Positions 1-10,700 are shown, counted from the stretch's first letter. The stretch is 64,000 nucleotides of DNA from CAYGVT01 sp964353355 (GCA_964353355.1 CAYGVT010000023.1:1-64000), one strand, 5' to 3'. Notes: generated by a model not told the origin, from the letters alone. Numbers and translations are program-made.

Positions 1-48
1 GGGCCGGAAGGGGAAAGGGTCTTAACGGCCCCGGGCGCTTCCGTCCCC

Positions 49-2130
49 ATGGCCGCTAGGAAGGGTTCCCGGAAAGCCAGAGGGAAGCGACCGCTCAGGT
101 TCAGGGACCTGCTCGATGTCGACCGCGTTTCAGCGCCCGCGGTCTCGCCCGACGGGCGGCACGTGGCGTACGTGACCGCGCGCGGCTCCGTCAAGGAGAA
201 CAAGATGCGGAGCACCGTCCGCATGCTCGACCTGCGCACCGGGAGGTCGCGCGAGCTCACCCCTGGCCCGGGCTCGCACAGCGCGCCCGCGTGGTCGCCC
301 GACGGCAGAAGCATCGCCTTCACGAGCGACCGCGAGGAGGGCCCCCAGGTCTGGGTGCTGCCCCTCGAGGGCGGCGAGGCTCGGCGCGTGACGGACGGCC
401 CTGGTGGCGCAGGGCAGCCCCTCTGGAGCCCCGACGGCACGCGCATCGCCTTCTCGAGGCGCGTCGTGGTCTCTCCGCACGCCAGGGGCGTCAGGGGCGA
501 GCCGACGCACCAGCAGGCGTACGGCCTGCCCAACGACAAGTCGTCCGCGCGCATCGAGACCGAGCTGCTCTTCCGCCACTGGGACGAGTGGCGCGAGATG
601 CACCGCGGCCACGTCTTCATCGTCGACGCGGGCTCCGGGGAGATGGCAGACGCGACGCCCGGCGACGCGGACGTGCCCCCCATCAGCCTGGGCGGGGTGC
701 GGGACTTCGTGTTCTCCCCCGACGGCCGCGAGCTCGCCTACGTCAAGAACCCTGACAGGGTCGTCACCCTCAGCACGAGCAACTCGGTCTTCGTGCAGCG
801 CATCTCGGGCATCAGGCGGGTGGGCAGGGCGAGGGGCGTCTCGGACACCAAGGCGTGCGACTCCGACCCGGTCTACAGCCCCGACGGCCGGTACCTGGCC
901 TATCTGGGCTGCGCCCGCCCGGGTTACGAGGCGGACCGCAGGCGCGTGAAGCTTCTCGACCGGCGCACCGGCCGCACGCGCGTCCTGACCGAGGCCCTCG
1001 ACCGGTCGGCGCACATGCTCGAGTTCACCGGGGACGGGCGGCACATCGTCTTCAACGCGCAGGACCGCGGTCGCGTCTCCGTCTACCGCGTCCCCGTCGC
1101 CGGCGGCCCCGTGGTGCAGCTCACCGAGGGCACGACCAACGAGGAGTTCCAGCTCATCCACGGGACGCGCGACATGCTCGTCGTCCGCGACAGCACGACC
1201 GAGCCCGCGGACCTCTGGCGCGTGACCCCGGGGAGGGGCATGGAGCCCCTCATCGCCCCTGGGGCGCGGCCCAAGGGCATGCCCATGGACGCGGGCGCGA
1301 GGGCGAGGCGGCTCACGCGCCACGGCGCCGCGCTCGGTGGGCGCGCGAAGATGAACGGCATCGAGGAGTTCTGGTACGAGGGAGCGGACGGCGACCCCGT
1401 CCACGGGTGGGTCGTCAGGCCCCCGCGGTTCGACCCCGAGAGGAGGTACGGGGCGGTCCTCATCGTCCACGGCGGTCCCCAGTCGGCCTTCCTTGACCAG
1501 TTCCACTACAGGTGGTGCGTGCAGATGTTCGCCTCGCAGGGGCTCGTCGCCGTGCAGCTCAACCCGCGGGGCTCGTCGGGCTACGGCGAGCGGTTCCAGG
1601 ACCAGATCTCGCTCGACTGGGGCGGCCGGTGCTACGAGGACATCATGAGGGGATTGGACTTCGTGCTCGGGCGCTGCCCCTTCATCGACCCGGACAGGGT
1701 CGCCGCCGCGGGCGCCTCGTTCGGGGGCTTCATGGTCAACTGGTTCCTCGGGCACACCGACAGGTTCAAGGCCATCGTCTCGCACGACGGCATCTTCCAG
1801 GCCGAGACCATGGCCTACTCGACGGACGAGCTTTGGTTCGAGAGATGGGAGCACGGCGGGATGCCGCACGAGGCCGGTGCGGATTCGCTGCGGTTCTCGC
1901 CGCACCTCCACGTGGCCAAGTTCAGGACGCCCACGCTCGTCGTCCACGGCGAGCAGGACTTCAGGTGCCCGCCGTCGGAGGGCCTGTCGCTCTTCACCGC
2001 GCTGCAGGTCATGGGGGTGGAGTCCAAGCTCCTCTACTTCCCCGACGAGGGACACTGGGTGCTCAGGCCGGCCAACCAGGAGGTCTGGTACTCAACCGTC
2101 CTGGGGTGGCTGCGCGACCACCTGAGGTGA
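49..2130 (+). CDS. S9 family serine peptidase (acylaminoacyl-peptidase / dipeptidyl-aminopeptidase type)
   Basis: Cytoplasmic serine peptidase of the prolyl-oligopeptidase (S9) family, expected to trim N-terminal residues or dipeptides from short peptides. Residues ~20-400 form a TolB/WD40-like beta-propeller with recurring S-P-D-G blade motifs; residues ~440-693 are an alpha/beta-hydrolase domain. Visible catalytic elements: HGGP at 474-477, nucleophile Ser557 in GASFGG, Asp637 in HGEQDF and His669 in DEGHW. At 693 aa it has the usual family length. No signal peptide or membrane segment is seen. The ATG lies about 25 bp after a TATA-like CTTAACG, so the mRNA is probably leaderless. It converges on the pepD-like gene with a 32-bp gap; both could serve peptide recycling. 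Family assignment is firm; substrate preference is not readable. Confidence 0.93.
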   Translation: MAARKGSRKARGKRPLRFRDLLDVDRVSAPAVSPDGRHVAYVTARGSVKENKMRSTVRMLDLRTGRSRELTPGPGSHSAPAWSPDGRSIAFTSDREEGPQVWVLPLEGGEARRVTDGPGGAGQPLWSPDGTRIAFSRRVVVSPHARGVRGEPTHQQAYGLPNDKSSARIETELLFRHWDEWREMHRGHVFIVDAGSGEMADATPGDADVPPISLGGVRDFVFSPDGRELAYVKNPDRVVTLSTSNSVFVQRISGIRRVGRARGVSDTKACDSDPVYSPDGRYLAYLGCARPGYEADRRRVKLLDRRTGRTRVLTEALDRSAHMLEFTGDGRHIVFNAQDRGRVSVYRVPVAGGPVVQLTEGTTNEEFQLIHGTRDMLVVRDSTTEPADLWRVTPGRGMEPLIAPGARPKGMPMDAGARARRLTRHGAALGGRAKMNGIEEFWYEGADGDPVHGWVVRPPRFDPERRYGAVLIVHGGPQSAFLDQFHYRWCVQMFASQGLVAVQLNPRGSSGYGERFQDQISLDWGGRCYEDIMRGLDFVLGRCPFIDPDRVAAAGASFGGFMVNWFLGHTDRFKAIVSHDGIFQAETMAYSTDELWFERWEHGGMPHEAGADSLRFSPHLHVAKFRTPTLVVHGEQDFRCPPSEGLSLFTALQVMGVESKLLYFPDEGHWVLRPANQEVWYSTVLGWLRDHLR

Positions 2131-2162
2131 CCGCGGCCCGTGCCCCGCCCACCACATCGTGC

Positions 2163-3638
2163 CTAGGCCGAGGTGCCCTTGCGCGCCAGGCGCTCGATGA
2201 GCGCGACCGTCCAGAGCCAGCACTGCTCGACGGTCGTGGTGTCGACGCGCTCGTCCGGGCTGTGCGGGTTCTTGAGCGTGGGTCCGATGGAGACCATGTC
2301 CATGCCGGGGAACTTGACGCCCACGATGCCGGTCTCGAGCCCGGCGTGGATGGCCATGACCTCCGCCTCCTTGCCGAAGAGCTCCTTGTGGACGGCCCTC
2401 GTCACGGCCAGGAGCTTGGAGGAAGGGTCCGGCTTCCAGCCGGGATAGGCCTCCGCCTGCTCGACCTTGGCGCCCGCCAGCACCGCGATGGCCTCGATGC
2501 GTGCGCGCAGCGCCTCGAGCGCGGGGGCGATCGAGCTCCTCGTGCTCAGGTGCACGCGCAGCGCGCCGCCCTCGAGCTTGACCGAGGCCAGGTTGGTGGA
2601 CGTCTCGACGAGGCCGGGGATGTCGTGGGAGAACTTCTCGACGCCGTGCGGGAGGGCCTGCAGCAGGTGGAGCGCGCGCCTCGATGATGGGGCGTCGAGC
2701 GCCTCACCCGATGCCGCGCCCGCCTCCTCGACCGCGAGCCTGATGCCCGGGTCGCGCGTCCCGAACTCCGACAGGTCGGCGGCCTGCCGCTCCTTCGCGA
2801 GCGCCTTGAGCGCCCCGAACGCCTCCTTCCCCAGCGCGACCTCGGCCCACGCCTCGCGCGGGATGGCGTTGTGCTTGTCCCCGCCGGAGATGTCGACGAT
2901 GGCGAGCTCGTGCGCCCTCGCCACGGACCAGAGGAGGCGCACGAGAAGCTTGATGGCGTTCGCGCGGTACTCGTGGATGTCGACTCCCGAGTGGCCGCCG
3001 CGCAGGCCCTTCACCGTCACGCGCGCGCGCACCGAGCCCTTGGGCACCCGGGCCATCTTGACGGGAAGCTCTATGTTGGTGCCGCCGCCGCCGGCGCAGC
3101 CGATGGTCACGACGCCCATGTCCTCGGAGTCGAGGTTGAGCATGAGCCTGCCCTTGAGGAGGCCCGGCCTGAGGTGGAAGGCGCCCGTGAGCCCGGTCTC
3201 CTCGTCGACGGTGAACAGCGCCTCGACCGGGCCGTGCACCAGGTCCTTCGACTCCAGCACCGCGAGGGCCATCGCGCAGCCGATGCCGTTGTCAGAGCCC
3301 AGCGTGGTGCCCACGGCGAGCAGCCAGTCGCCGTCCCTGCGGAGGGCGATGGGGTCCTTGGTGAAGTCGTGCTTGACGTCCGAGTTCTTCTCGCAGACCA
3401 TGTCGAGGTGGCCCTGCAGCACCACGCCTGGTGCTCGCTCCATGCCCTTCGACGCGGCCTTGCGGACGAGCACGTTGCCCGCCGCGTCCTCCTCGTGCTC
3501 AAGCCCCAGGCGCTTCGCCACGCCCACGACGTAGGCCCTCGCGCGCTCCTCGTGCTTGGAGCACCGCGGGAGCTTGCGCAGCTCGTCGAAGTGCCGCCAC
3601 ACCAGCTCTGGCCTCAGTCCCTTCAGGCTCGCATCCAT
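2163..3638 (-). CDS. pepD: Aminoacyl-histidine dipeptidase (Xaa-His dipeptidase), M20 family
   Basis: Cytoplasmic metallodipeptidase of the M20 family, PepD type, expected to hydrolyse Xaa-His and related dipeptides with two active-site metal ions. Family signatures visible: the N-terminal motif HFDELRKLPRCSKHE, metal-binding GHLDMV, DNGIG, VDEETGL with the catalytic glutamate, and a C-terminal HAGLETG segment. Length is 491 aa from the chosen ATG, the normal size. That ATG at 3638 follows a good Shine-Dalgarno (GGGAGG, 8-9 nt upstream). An open frame continues 55 codons further upstream but reads as non-homologous sequence, so it is excluded. The neighbour on the 3' side is the convergent S9 peptidase. 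Confidence 0.92.
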   Translation of the reverse strand: MDASLKGLRPELVWRHFDELRKLPRCSKHEERARAYVVGVAKRLGLEHEEDAAGNVLVRKAASKGMERAPGVVLQGHLDMVCEKNSDVKHDFTKDPIALRRDGDWLLAVGTTLGSDNGIGCAMALAVLESKDLVHGPVEALFTVDEETGLTGAFHLRPGLLKGRLMLNLDSEDMGVVTIGCAGGGGTNIELPVKMARVPKGSVRARVTVKGLRGGHSGVDIHEYRANAIKLLVRLLWSVARAHELAIVDISGGDKHNAIPREAWAEVALGKEAFGALKALAKERQAADLSEFGTRDPGIRLAVEEAGAASGEALDAPSSRRALHLLQALPHGVEKFSHDIPGLVETSTNLASVKLEGGALRVHLSTRSSIAPALEALRARIEAIAVLAGAKVEQAEAYPGWKPDPSSKLLAVTRAVHKELFGKEAEVMAIHAGLETGIVGVKFPGMDMVSIGPTLKNPHSPDERVDTTTVEQCWLWTVALIERLARKGTSA

Positions 3639-3682
3639 GTCATCATCCTCCCACCGGGTCGTGCCGCAGGGATGGACGCAAT

Positions 3683-3694
3683 GGTTCATGAACC
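3683..3694. repeat. Perfect 12-bp palindrome GGTTCATGAACC
   Basis: A perfect inverted repeat with no spacer sits in the divergent gap between the pepD-like gene and the small membrane-protein gene, 45 bp before the pepD start. It is the right size and place for a dimeric repressor's operator, but no regulator is known for it and chance cannot be excluded. Confidence 0.3.
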
Positions 3695-3808
3695 CTACTG
3701 TGGCGCCTTGGATGGCCGCGGCGGCGCGGACGACAGCAAGATTGATGCTCCCAGGAGAGGATTGGAGGCGCGCTGACCGTGGCGCGGGCGGTCGAGGGGT
3801 CAAGGACC

Positions 3809-4198
3809 ATGTCGATGGCGATGGTGCTCTGGCAGAACGAGATGATGGCGTTGGCCGTGGTCATGGTCATCCTCGCCCTTGTCGGGGCCGTGGTATGGGT
3901 CTGGATGCTCATCTGGGTCTACCGCGACGCCAAGTCCAGGGGCAAGGAGCCCGTCCTCTGGGTCCTCATCGTCGCCGTCCTGGGCCTCGTGGGGTTCATC
4001 ATCTACTACGTGCTGAGGAACGAGCCGGAGCGGCCGGCCTACACCCCTGGCTACTACTATCCCCCACCTCAGTACCAGCACCCGTACCAGCCTTACCCCT
4101 ATCAGCAGTATCCCTACCAACAGTACCCCTATCAGCAGTACCCGCAGTACCAGGACCCCAACCAACAGCAAAGGGAGCAGACGCCCCTCGAGTACTAG
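3809..4198 (+). CDS. Small membrane protein with PLDc_N-like two-helix module and PYQQY repeats
   Basis: Small integral membrane protein of unknown function. The 129-aa product has two hydrophobic segments (about residues 11-34 and 49-69) separated by W-V-Y-R-D-A-K-S-R-G-K, which resembles the short PLDc_N-type membrane module. The C-terminal third is an exposed tail of near-perfect PYQQY repeats ending in a Gln-rich stretch. The ATG at 3809 was preferred over a GTG at 3779 because GAGGGG lies 8 nt upstream of it. It reads away from pepD and converges on the YHS remnant; the two stop codons are only 6 bp apart. Tyr/Pro/Gln-rich tails recur in several membrane proteins of this window. Confidence 0.7.
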   Translation: MSMAMVLWQNEMMALAVVMVILALVGAVVWVWMLIWVYRDAKSRGKEPVLWVLIVAVLGLVGFIIYYVLRNEPERPAYTPGYYYPPPQYQHPYQPYPYQQYPYQQYPYQQYPQYQDPNQQQREQTPLEY

Positions 4199-4204
4199 CG
4201 CGCC

Positions 4205-4348
4205 CTACTTGGCCCACTTGGCCGGGTCCTGGTCGAACGTCCTTTAGCAGCCTGGGGCGCAGAAGTGGTAACGCACGCCTTTGAGGTCCGAGGTCCACTT
4301 GGCGGTGCTCTCGTTGACCCTCATCATGCAAATCGGGTCTATCGCCAT
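4205..4348 (-). pseudogene. YHS-domain metal-binding mini-protein interrupted by an in-frame TAA
   Basis: Short YHS domain, a copper/heavy-metal-associated module often linked to CopA-type ATPases. Translation from ATG 4348 gives 34 residues beginning M-A-I-D-P-I-C-M-M and ending Y-H-F-C-A-P-G-C, then TAA at 4246-4244. After that stop the same frame continues R-T-F-D-Q-D-P-A-K-W-A-K and ends at TAG (4207-4205). This is the expected C-terminal half of a YHS domain, where a Lys codon (AAA or AAG) normally follows P-G-C. One substitution explains the break. An alternative ATG at 4354 overlaps the copA stop (TGATG), so the gene is translationally coupled to copA. It could be a pseudogene, a sequencing error, or a functional truncated peptide that keeps its Cys ligands. 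Confidence 0.75.
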
Positions 4349-4353
4349 CCCCA

Positions 4354-6795
<2,442 letters not shown>

Positions 6796-6879
6796 GGTCT
6801 TCCCGACGATGGGCCCGCCGCACGCCTCCAGGCGGACGGGCTGGGGGGCGGAACGCCTCCGGGTCGGATGGACCCAGTT

Positions 6880-6910
6880 GGGGGGTTGGGGGTTGGGGGT
6901 GGTTGGGGGG
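6880..6910 (+). repeat. G-tract cluster able to form a G-quadruplex, in the copA leader
   Basis: Four runs of 6, 5, 5 and 6 guanines are separated by TT, TT and a TGGTT linker. This satisfies the usual G-quadruplex pattern on the + strand, the template strand for copA. It falls roughly 30-60 nt after the predicted copA transcription start. Confidence 0.55.
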
Positions 6911-6961
6911 TTGTGGGAATAAGAGGGATTCCGCCCCGCAGCGCCCACTACCACGCACCCA

Positions 6962-6969
6962 CTATAAAT
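6962..6969 (-). promoter_or_regulatory. TATA box of copA
   Basis: ATTTATAG on the minus strand in an AT-rich island of otherwise GC-rich DNA. Transcription would begin near 6938, giving copA a leader of about 140 nt. The gap 6796-7120 holds this promoter and the G-tract; nothing else was recognised in it. Confidence 0.6.
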
Positions 6970-7120
6970 CCATTATGCGCCGAACTGCTCAGGGACGTGC
7001 GCCGTACCCCCCCTTGCCGCGGGATGGGTGGCCAGGCCGACGGGCGGATGTGCGCCCGCGCGTGACCCGTCGGGGCCGGGGGGGGGGAGGCCGCGACCGG
7101 GCCTCCTCCGGGACATGTCG

Positions 7121-8002
7121 TCATCCCCTTGCGGCGAGGGGGTCCCCGCCGGGGGGCCGGTCCCCTGGCCTCAGCAGCCCGTCGAGGAAGCCCCTGACCA
7201 GGGCACGGGCCGCCCTGCGCTGCCCCGTCCGGAGCAGGTGCGCGAGGAAGACGGGCATCGCCCACGCGGCCTGGAATGCCACGGCCGAGGCGGCCGTGTG
7301 CGGAGCGCAGTGCGCGCGGAGGAAGAGCAGCCGGTTCCGGGCCGAGTAGTACACCTGCAGCGGCGAGTCGCGGCCGACCGTGCCGGACACGCCGTGCACG
7401 ACGCGGCTCCCGGGGCACAGGAGCGCCCGCTCGCCCCTGGAGCGCAGCCGCGCACTGAGGTCCATGTCCTCCCAGTACATGAAGTACCGCTCGTCGAAGC
7501 CGCCCGCACCGAGCACGCGCCCGATGTCAACGAGCAGCACGGCGCCGTCGAGCGCCTCCACCTCGTAGGGCCCATCGCCGCGCACGACTCTGTCGTGCCA
7601 TGCCTCGCCCCGCCCAGGGGACAGGTGCTTGCCCGCGGACAGCACCTCGCGCCCGTCCCTGGAGGTGTGCACGGGCGCCATGACGGCGAAGGCGCCTGCC
7701 CCCGCGCATCCAACGAGGGCGTCGAAGGAGCCCGGTGGGAAGACCACGTCCGTCGATACGAGCAGGCACCGCGCGAGGCCCACCTCCTGGGCATGGCGCA
7801 TGATCCAGTTCATTCCGCCCGCGTAGCCCAGGTTGGAGCCGGTGCTCAGCAGCTCGATGCCGAGCTCGTGCGCGAGCCGCTCGGAGCTGTCGTTCGTCGA
7901 GCCGTTGTCGACGAGCGTGACGTCCACTGCGCCAGAGCGGAGGCTCTCAACGCAGACCCTGGTGTCGTCATGGTTGTTGTAGTTGAGGATGAAGGCGTGC
8001 AT
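7121..8002 (-). CDS. Glycosyltransferase family 2 (rhamnosyltransferase-like)
   Basis: Cytoplasmic GT-A fold glycosyltransferase that would transfer a sugar from a nucleotide donor to a lipid-linked glycan. The 293-aa protein opens with H-A-F-I-L-N-Y-N-N-H, has the nucleotide-binding V-D-N-G-S-T-N-D-S-S, N-L-G-Y-A-G-G-M-N and S-T-D-V-V (DxD-like), and the W-E-D-M-D-L-S-A-R-L motif typical of WbbL/RfbF-like rhamnosyltransferases. A C-terminal hydrophobic or amphipathic segment is plausible. The start is placed at ATG 8002 where homology begins; a GTG at 8059 is an alternative. It lies downstream of rmlC and rmlB on the same strand, which supports dTDP-rhamnose as donor, but this is inference. 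Confidence 0.85.
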   Translation of the reverse strand: MHAFILNYNNHDDTRVCVESLRSGAVDVTLVDNGSTNDSSERLAHELGIELLSTGSNLGYAGGMNWIMRHAQEVGLARCLLVSTDVVFPPGSFDALVGCAGAGAFAVMAPVHTSRDGREVLSAGKHLSPGRGEAWHDRVVRGDGPYEVEALDGAVLLVDIGRVLGAGGFDERYFMYWEDMDLSARLRSRGERALLCPGSRVVHGVSGTVGRDSPLQVYYSARNRLLFLRAHCAPHTAASAVAFQAAWAMPVFLAHLLRTGQRRAARALVRGFLDGLLRPGDRPPGGDPLAARG

Positions 8003-8132
8003 GCGCGCGGGCGGTGGCGTCGCACGCGCCCCCTCGGGCGCGCCAGGGGTCGCGGGCACGTCGGGGTGGTGCGGGTCCGGTATTCAGACACCTCCCACGC
8101 CAGGCGGGTCGGACGCGCCGTCCATCGGGGGC

Positions 8133-9152
8133 TCACCCGCCGAGGCCCTTGTAGGCGCCCTCGTAGTACCGCTTGAACTCGCCCGACTTGATGGGCCGCC
8201 ACCACGTCTCGTTCCGCTCGTACCAGGAGACCGTGTCGCGCATCGCCTCCGCGAACGAGAGGCTCGGGGCCCAGCCGAGCCTAGCGCGCAGCTTGCCCGA
8301 GTCCACGGCGTGGCGGACCACGTGGCCGGGCCGGTCCTCGATGAACCTGACCAGCTCGCGGCCGCGGCCGAGCACCTCGACGATCTTCTCCGTCATCTGC
8401 AGCACGCTCAGCTCCACGCCCGTGCCGATGTTGTAAGTCTCGCCCTCCACGCCCTTTGCCTCGATGAGCGCGACGAGGGCCCGCGAGTGGTCATCCACGT
8501 GTATCCACTCGCGCGTGTTGGTGCCCGAGCCGTAGACGGGCAGGGGCTTGCCCTCCAGGACGTTGGTGACGAAGAGCGGCACCAGCTTCTCGGGGTACTG
8601 CCGCGGGCCGTAGTTGTTGACGCACCGCGTGATGACCACGGGCAGCCCGTAGGTCACGTGGTAGGAGAACGCGAGCCTGTCGGCCCCCGCCTTGGAGGCG
8701 GCGTAGGGGCTCTTGGGCATCAGCGGGTCGTCCTCGCGGCTCGGACGCCCGGGGGCGTCGCCGTAGACCTCGTCGGTCGAGATCTGGACGAACCGGCCGA
8801 CATTGTGCGCGCGCGCGGCCTCGAGCAGGACGAACGTGCCGTAGACGTCTGTGGTCACGAAGTCGCCAGCGTACATGATGCTGCGGTCCACGTGGGTCTC
8901 GGCGGCCATGTTGACCACGACGTCCGCCCCCCTCACCAGGGGCTCGACGGCATGCCTGTCGCAGATGTCGCCCTTGAAGAAGGCGACCTCGCCGCGCTCG
9001 ACCAGCTCGCGGAGGTTCTCGGGGTTGCCAGCATAGGTGAGCTTGTCGAGGACCACGACCTCCCAGTCGGGGCGCTCCCGGCACAGCAGGCGCACGAAGG
9101 CGGAGCCTATGAAGCCCATGCCGCCCGTGACCAGCACCTTGCGCGACGTCAT
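8133..9152 (-). CDS. rmlB: dTDP-glucose 4,6-dehydratase
   Basis: Second step of dTDP-L-rhamnose synthesis: NAD-dependent conversion of dTDP-glucose to dTDP-4-keto-6-deoxyglucose. Extended short-chain dehydrogenase of 339 aa with the Rossmann motif GGMGFIG at 10-16, the D-K-L-T-Y-A-G-N adenosine-binding segment, catalytic T-D-E within STDEVYGD, YAASK (Tyr/Lys pair) and the NNYGPRQYPEKL segment characteristic of RmlB. The ATG at 9152 follows GGAGGTGG, a strong Shine-Dalgarno; the open frame upstream is not homologous. It is 50 bp after rmlC on the same strand. Confidence 0.95.
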   Translation of the reverse strand: MTSRKVLVTGGMGFIGSAFVRLLCRERPDWEVVVLDKLTYAGNPENLRELVERGEVAFFKGDICDRHAVEPLVRGADVVVNMAAETHVDRSIMYAGDFVTTDVYGTFVLLEAARAHNVGRFVQISTDEVYGDAPGRPSREDDPLMPKSPYAASKAGADRLAFSYHVTYGLPVVITRCVNNYGPRQYPEKLVPLFVTNVLEGKPLPVYGSGTNTREWIHVDDHSRALVALIEAKGVEGETYNIGTGVELSVLQMTEKIVEVLGRGRELVRFIEDRPGHVVRHAVDSGKLRARLGWAPSLSFAEAMRDTVSWYERNETWWRPIKSGEFKRYYEGAYKGLGG

Positions 9153-9202
9153 CCCGCCACCTCCCTCCCCTCCTCCATCCCTCCCTTCCCCCCACCCCCA
9201 CC

Positions 9203-9667
9203 TCAGCCGTGCTGGACGCCCCAGTCGTAGCCGATCTCGGGGTCGTCGAAAGGCCGGCGCAGCTCGTCCGGGTGCGCGTGGTCGTAGGTGTTGGTCGGTA
9301 GGTTGAGTATCATCGCGTCCTCCCCCCCCACCGCCCTGAACCCGTGCTGGACGCCAGCGGGTATCCTGAGCAGCGCGGGGTTGCCAGGCCCCAGGAAGAA
9401 CTCGTTGGTCACGCCCTTGGTCGGCGAGCCCTCGCGCGTGTCGTGGAGCACGACCTTGGCCTTGCCCTGGAGGCAGCAGAAGTGGTCGGTCTGGCGCTCG
9501 TGGGCGTGCCACGCCTTGACGACGCCTGGATGGCACACCGTCACGTAGGCCTGGCCGAACCGCTCGAAGAACTCATCGTCGTCGGAGCGGAGGACCTCCA
9601 TGAGCCAGCCGCGCTCGTCGTGGATGGGGCGGAGGGGCTTGACCTTCACGCCCTCGATGAGCCTCAA
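9203..9667 (-). CDS. rmlC: dTDP-4-dehydrorhamnose 3,5-epimerase-like cupin
   Basis: Third step of dTDP-L-rhamnose synthesis, epimerising dTDP-4-keto-6-deoxyglucose at C3 and C5. The 154-aa cupin contains H-D-E-R-G-W-L-M-E, W-H-A-H-E-R-Q-T-D-H with candidate catalytic/ligand histidines, and P-A-G-V-Q-H-G-F. It is of the shorter archaeal/bacterial RmlC-like kind. No ATG or GTG is suitably placed; a TTG at 9667 lies 26-27 bp from the centre of a TTATAA box, so a leaderless TTG start is proposed. An in-frame GTG a few codons on is the alternative. Assignment as RmlC rather than another nucleotide-sugar epimerase rests partly on the surrounding rmlB, rmlD and rmlA. Confidence 0.85.
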   Translation of the reverse strand: MRLIEGVKVKPLRPIHDERGWLMEVLRSDDDEFFERFGQAYVTVCHPGVVKAWHAHERQTDHFCCLQGKAKVVLHDTREGSPTKGVTNEFFLGPGNPALLRIPAGVQHGFRAVGGEDAMILNLPTNTYDHAHPDELRRPFDDPEIGYDWGVQHG

Positions 9668-9687
9668 CCTATCACCAAGAGAGGATA

Positions 9688-9709
9688 GGGTTATAACTGG
9701 GGAAATATC
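9688..9709. promoter_or_regulatory. Divergent rmlC / rmlD promoter
   Basis: The 64 bp between the two starts hold TTATAA (9691-9696), whose centre is 26-27 bp from the rmlC TTG, and AAATATC (9703-9709), whose centre is 26 bp from the rmlD TTG. Both transcripts would be leaderless, allowing joint control of the split rhamnose pathway. Confidence 0.65.
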
Positions 9710-9731
9710 TTTCGAGCGCTGGTAGGGTGCC

Positions 9732-10700
9732 TTGTACAAGTTGATGGTCGTCGGCGCGTCGGGCCTCCTGGGCCACGACGTCTGCCACTTCATGCGCCAC
9801 GACTTCCAGGTCGTCGGCACCTACCGGGACAACCCCCTGACCATGGGGGGGGTCCAGGCGGTCAGGATGGACATCCTGTCGCCCCAGAGCGTGTCCTCGG
9901 TCATCAAGTCGACGCGGCCCGACATCCTGCTGATGTGCGCGGCCATGACCGGGGTGGACGCGTGCGAGGAGCAACCCGCGCTCGCGGACGAGCTCAACCA
10001 CAGGGGAGTGGTCCGGGTCGTCCAGGCGCTCGAGGGCATGCACACCAAGCTCGTGCACGTCTCGACCGACTACATCTTCTCGGGCTCCCAGGGGCGCCCC
10101 TACCTCGAGACGGACCCGCCCACCCCGAGGTCCGTCTACGGGAGGACCAAGCTGCTCGGGGAGGGCGCCGCCCTGGCGCGCAAGGGCGCGCTCGTGCTGC
10201 GGCTCTCGTCCGTCTGGGGCCCCGCCCCGCGCGAGGGCCGCGACAGCTTCGCCACGTGGGTCGTGAGCTCCCTAAGGGACGGCATGGAGGTCCACCTCTT
10301 CAGCGACCAGCGCGTGACGCCCACCTACACGGGCGCGTTCGCGATGCTGTTCACGCGCGTGATGGAGCAGGACCTCACGGGGCTCTACCACCTGGCCTCG
10401 AAGGACTGCCTGTCACGGCTCGAGACGGGCCGCATCCTCGCCTCCACGTTCGGGCTTGACGAGTCGCTGCTCGTGCCCACGCGCCTGGAGGACGCCGGGC
10501 TCAAGGCCCAAAGGCCGCCGATGAGCTGCCTGAGCACGGGCAAGCTCGAGCGCGCGCTCGAGGCGGACATGGACACCTACGCTGACGACGTGGCCAACTT
10601 CTACGCACGCGAGTCCAAGGCCCTCATAGGCATCAAGGAGGGGGCGACGAAGGGAGGTCTCATAAATGAAAGGCGTCATCCTCGCGGGCGGGACGGGTAG
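9732..10700 (+). CDS. rmlD: dTDP-4-dehydrorhamnose reductase
   Basis: Final step of dTDP-L-rhamnose synthesis: NAD(P)H reduction of dTDP-4-keto-rhamnose. The 322-aa product begins with a Rossmann strand and GASGLLG, carries the S-T-D-Y-I-F-S-G segment, and Y-G-R-T-K-L-L-G-E with the catalytic Tyr/Lys pair. A TTG at 9732 is chosen because it gives the full first beta strand and sits 26 bp after an AAATATC box; ATG 9744 is the alternative. The 3' end overlaps rmlA by 35 bp in another frame, so the last ~12 residues are probably a non-conserved extension and the two genes are co-translated. Confidence 0.9.
   Translation: MYKLMVVGASGLLGHDVCHFMRHDFQVVGTYRDNPLTMGGVQAVRMDILSPQSVSSVIKSTRPDILLMCAAMTGVDACEEQPALADELNHRGVVRVVQALEGMHTKLVHVSTDYIFSGSQGRPYLETDPPTPRSVYGRTKLLGEGAALARKGALVLRLSSVWGPAPREGRDSFATWVVSSLRDGMEVHLFSDQRVTPTYTGAFAMLFTRVMEQDLTGLYHLASKDCLSRLETGRILASTFGLDESLLVPTRLEDAGLKAQRPPMSCLSTGKLERALEADMDTYADDVANFYARESKALIGIKEGATKGGLINERRHPRGRDG

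Noticed and set aside
130..2055. Long minus-strand open frame opposite the S9 peptidase
   Set aside because: Composition is Arg/Val/Pro/Asp-rich shadow sequence of a GC-rich gene; the plus strand has a clear enzyme with catalytic motifs.
6796..6954. N-terminal extension of copA by 53 codons
   Set aside because: It is low-complexity Pro/Asn sequence from the G-tract region and begins upstream of the predicted transcription start.
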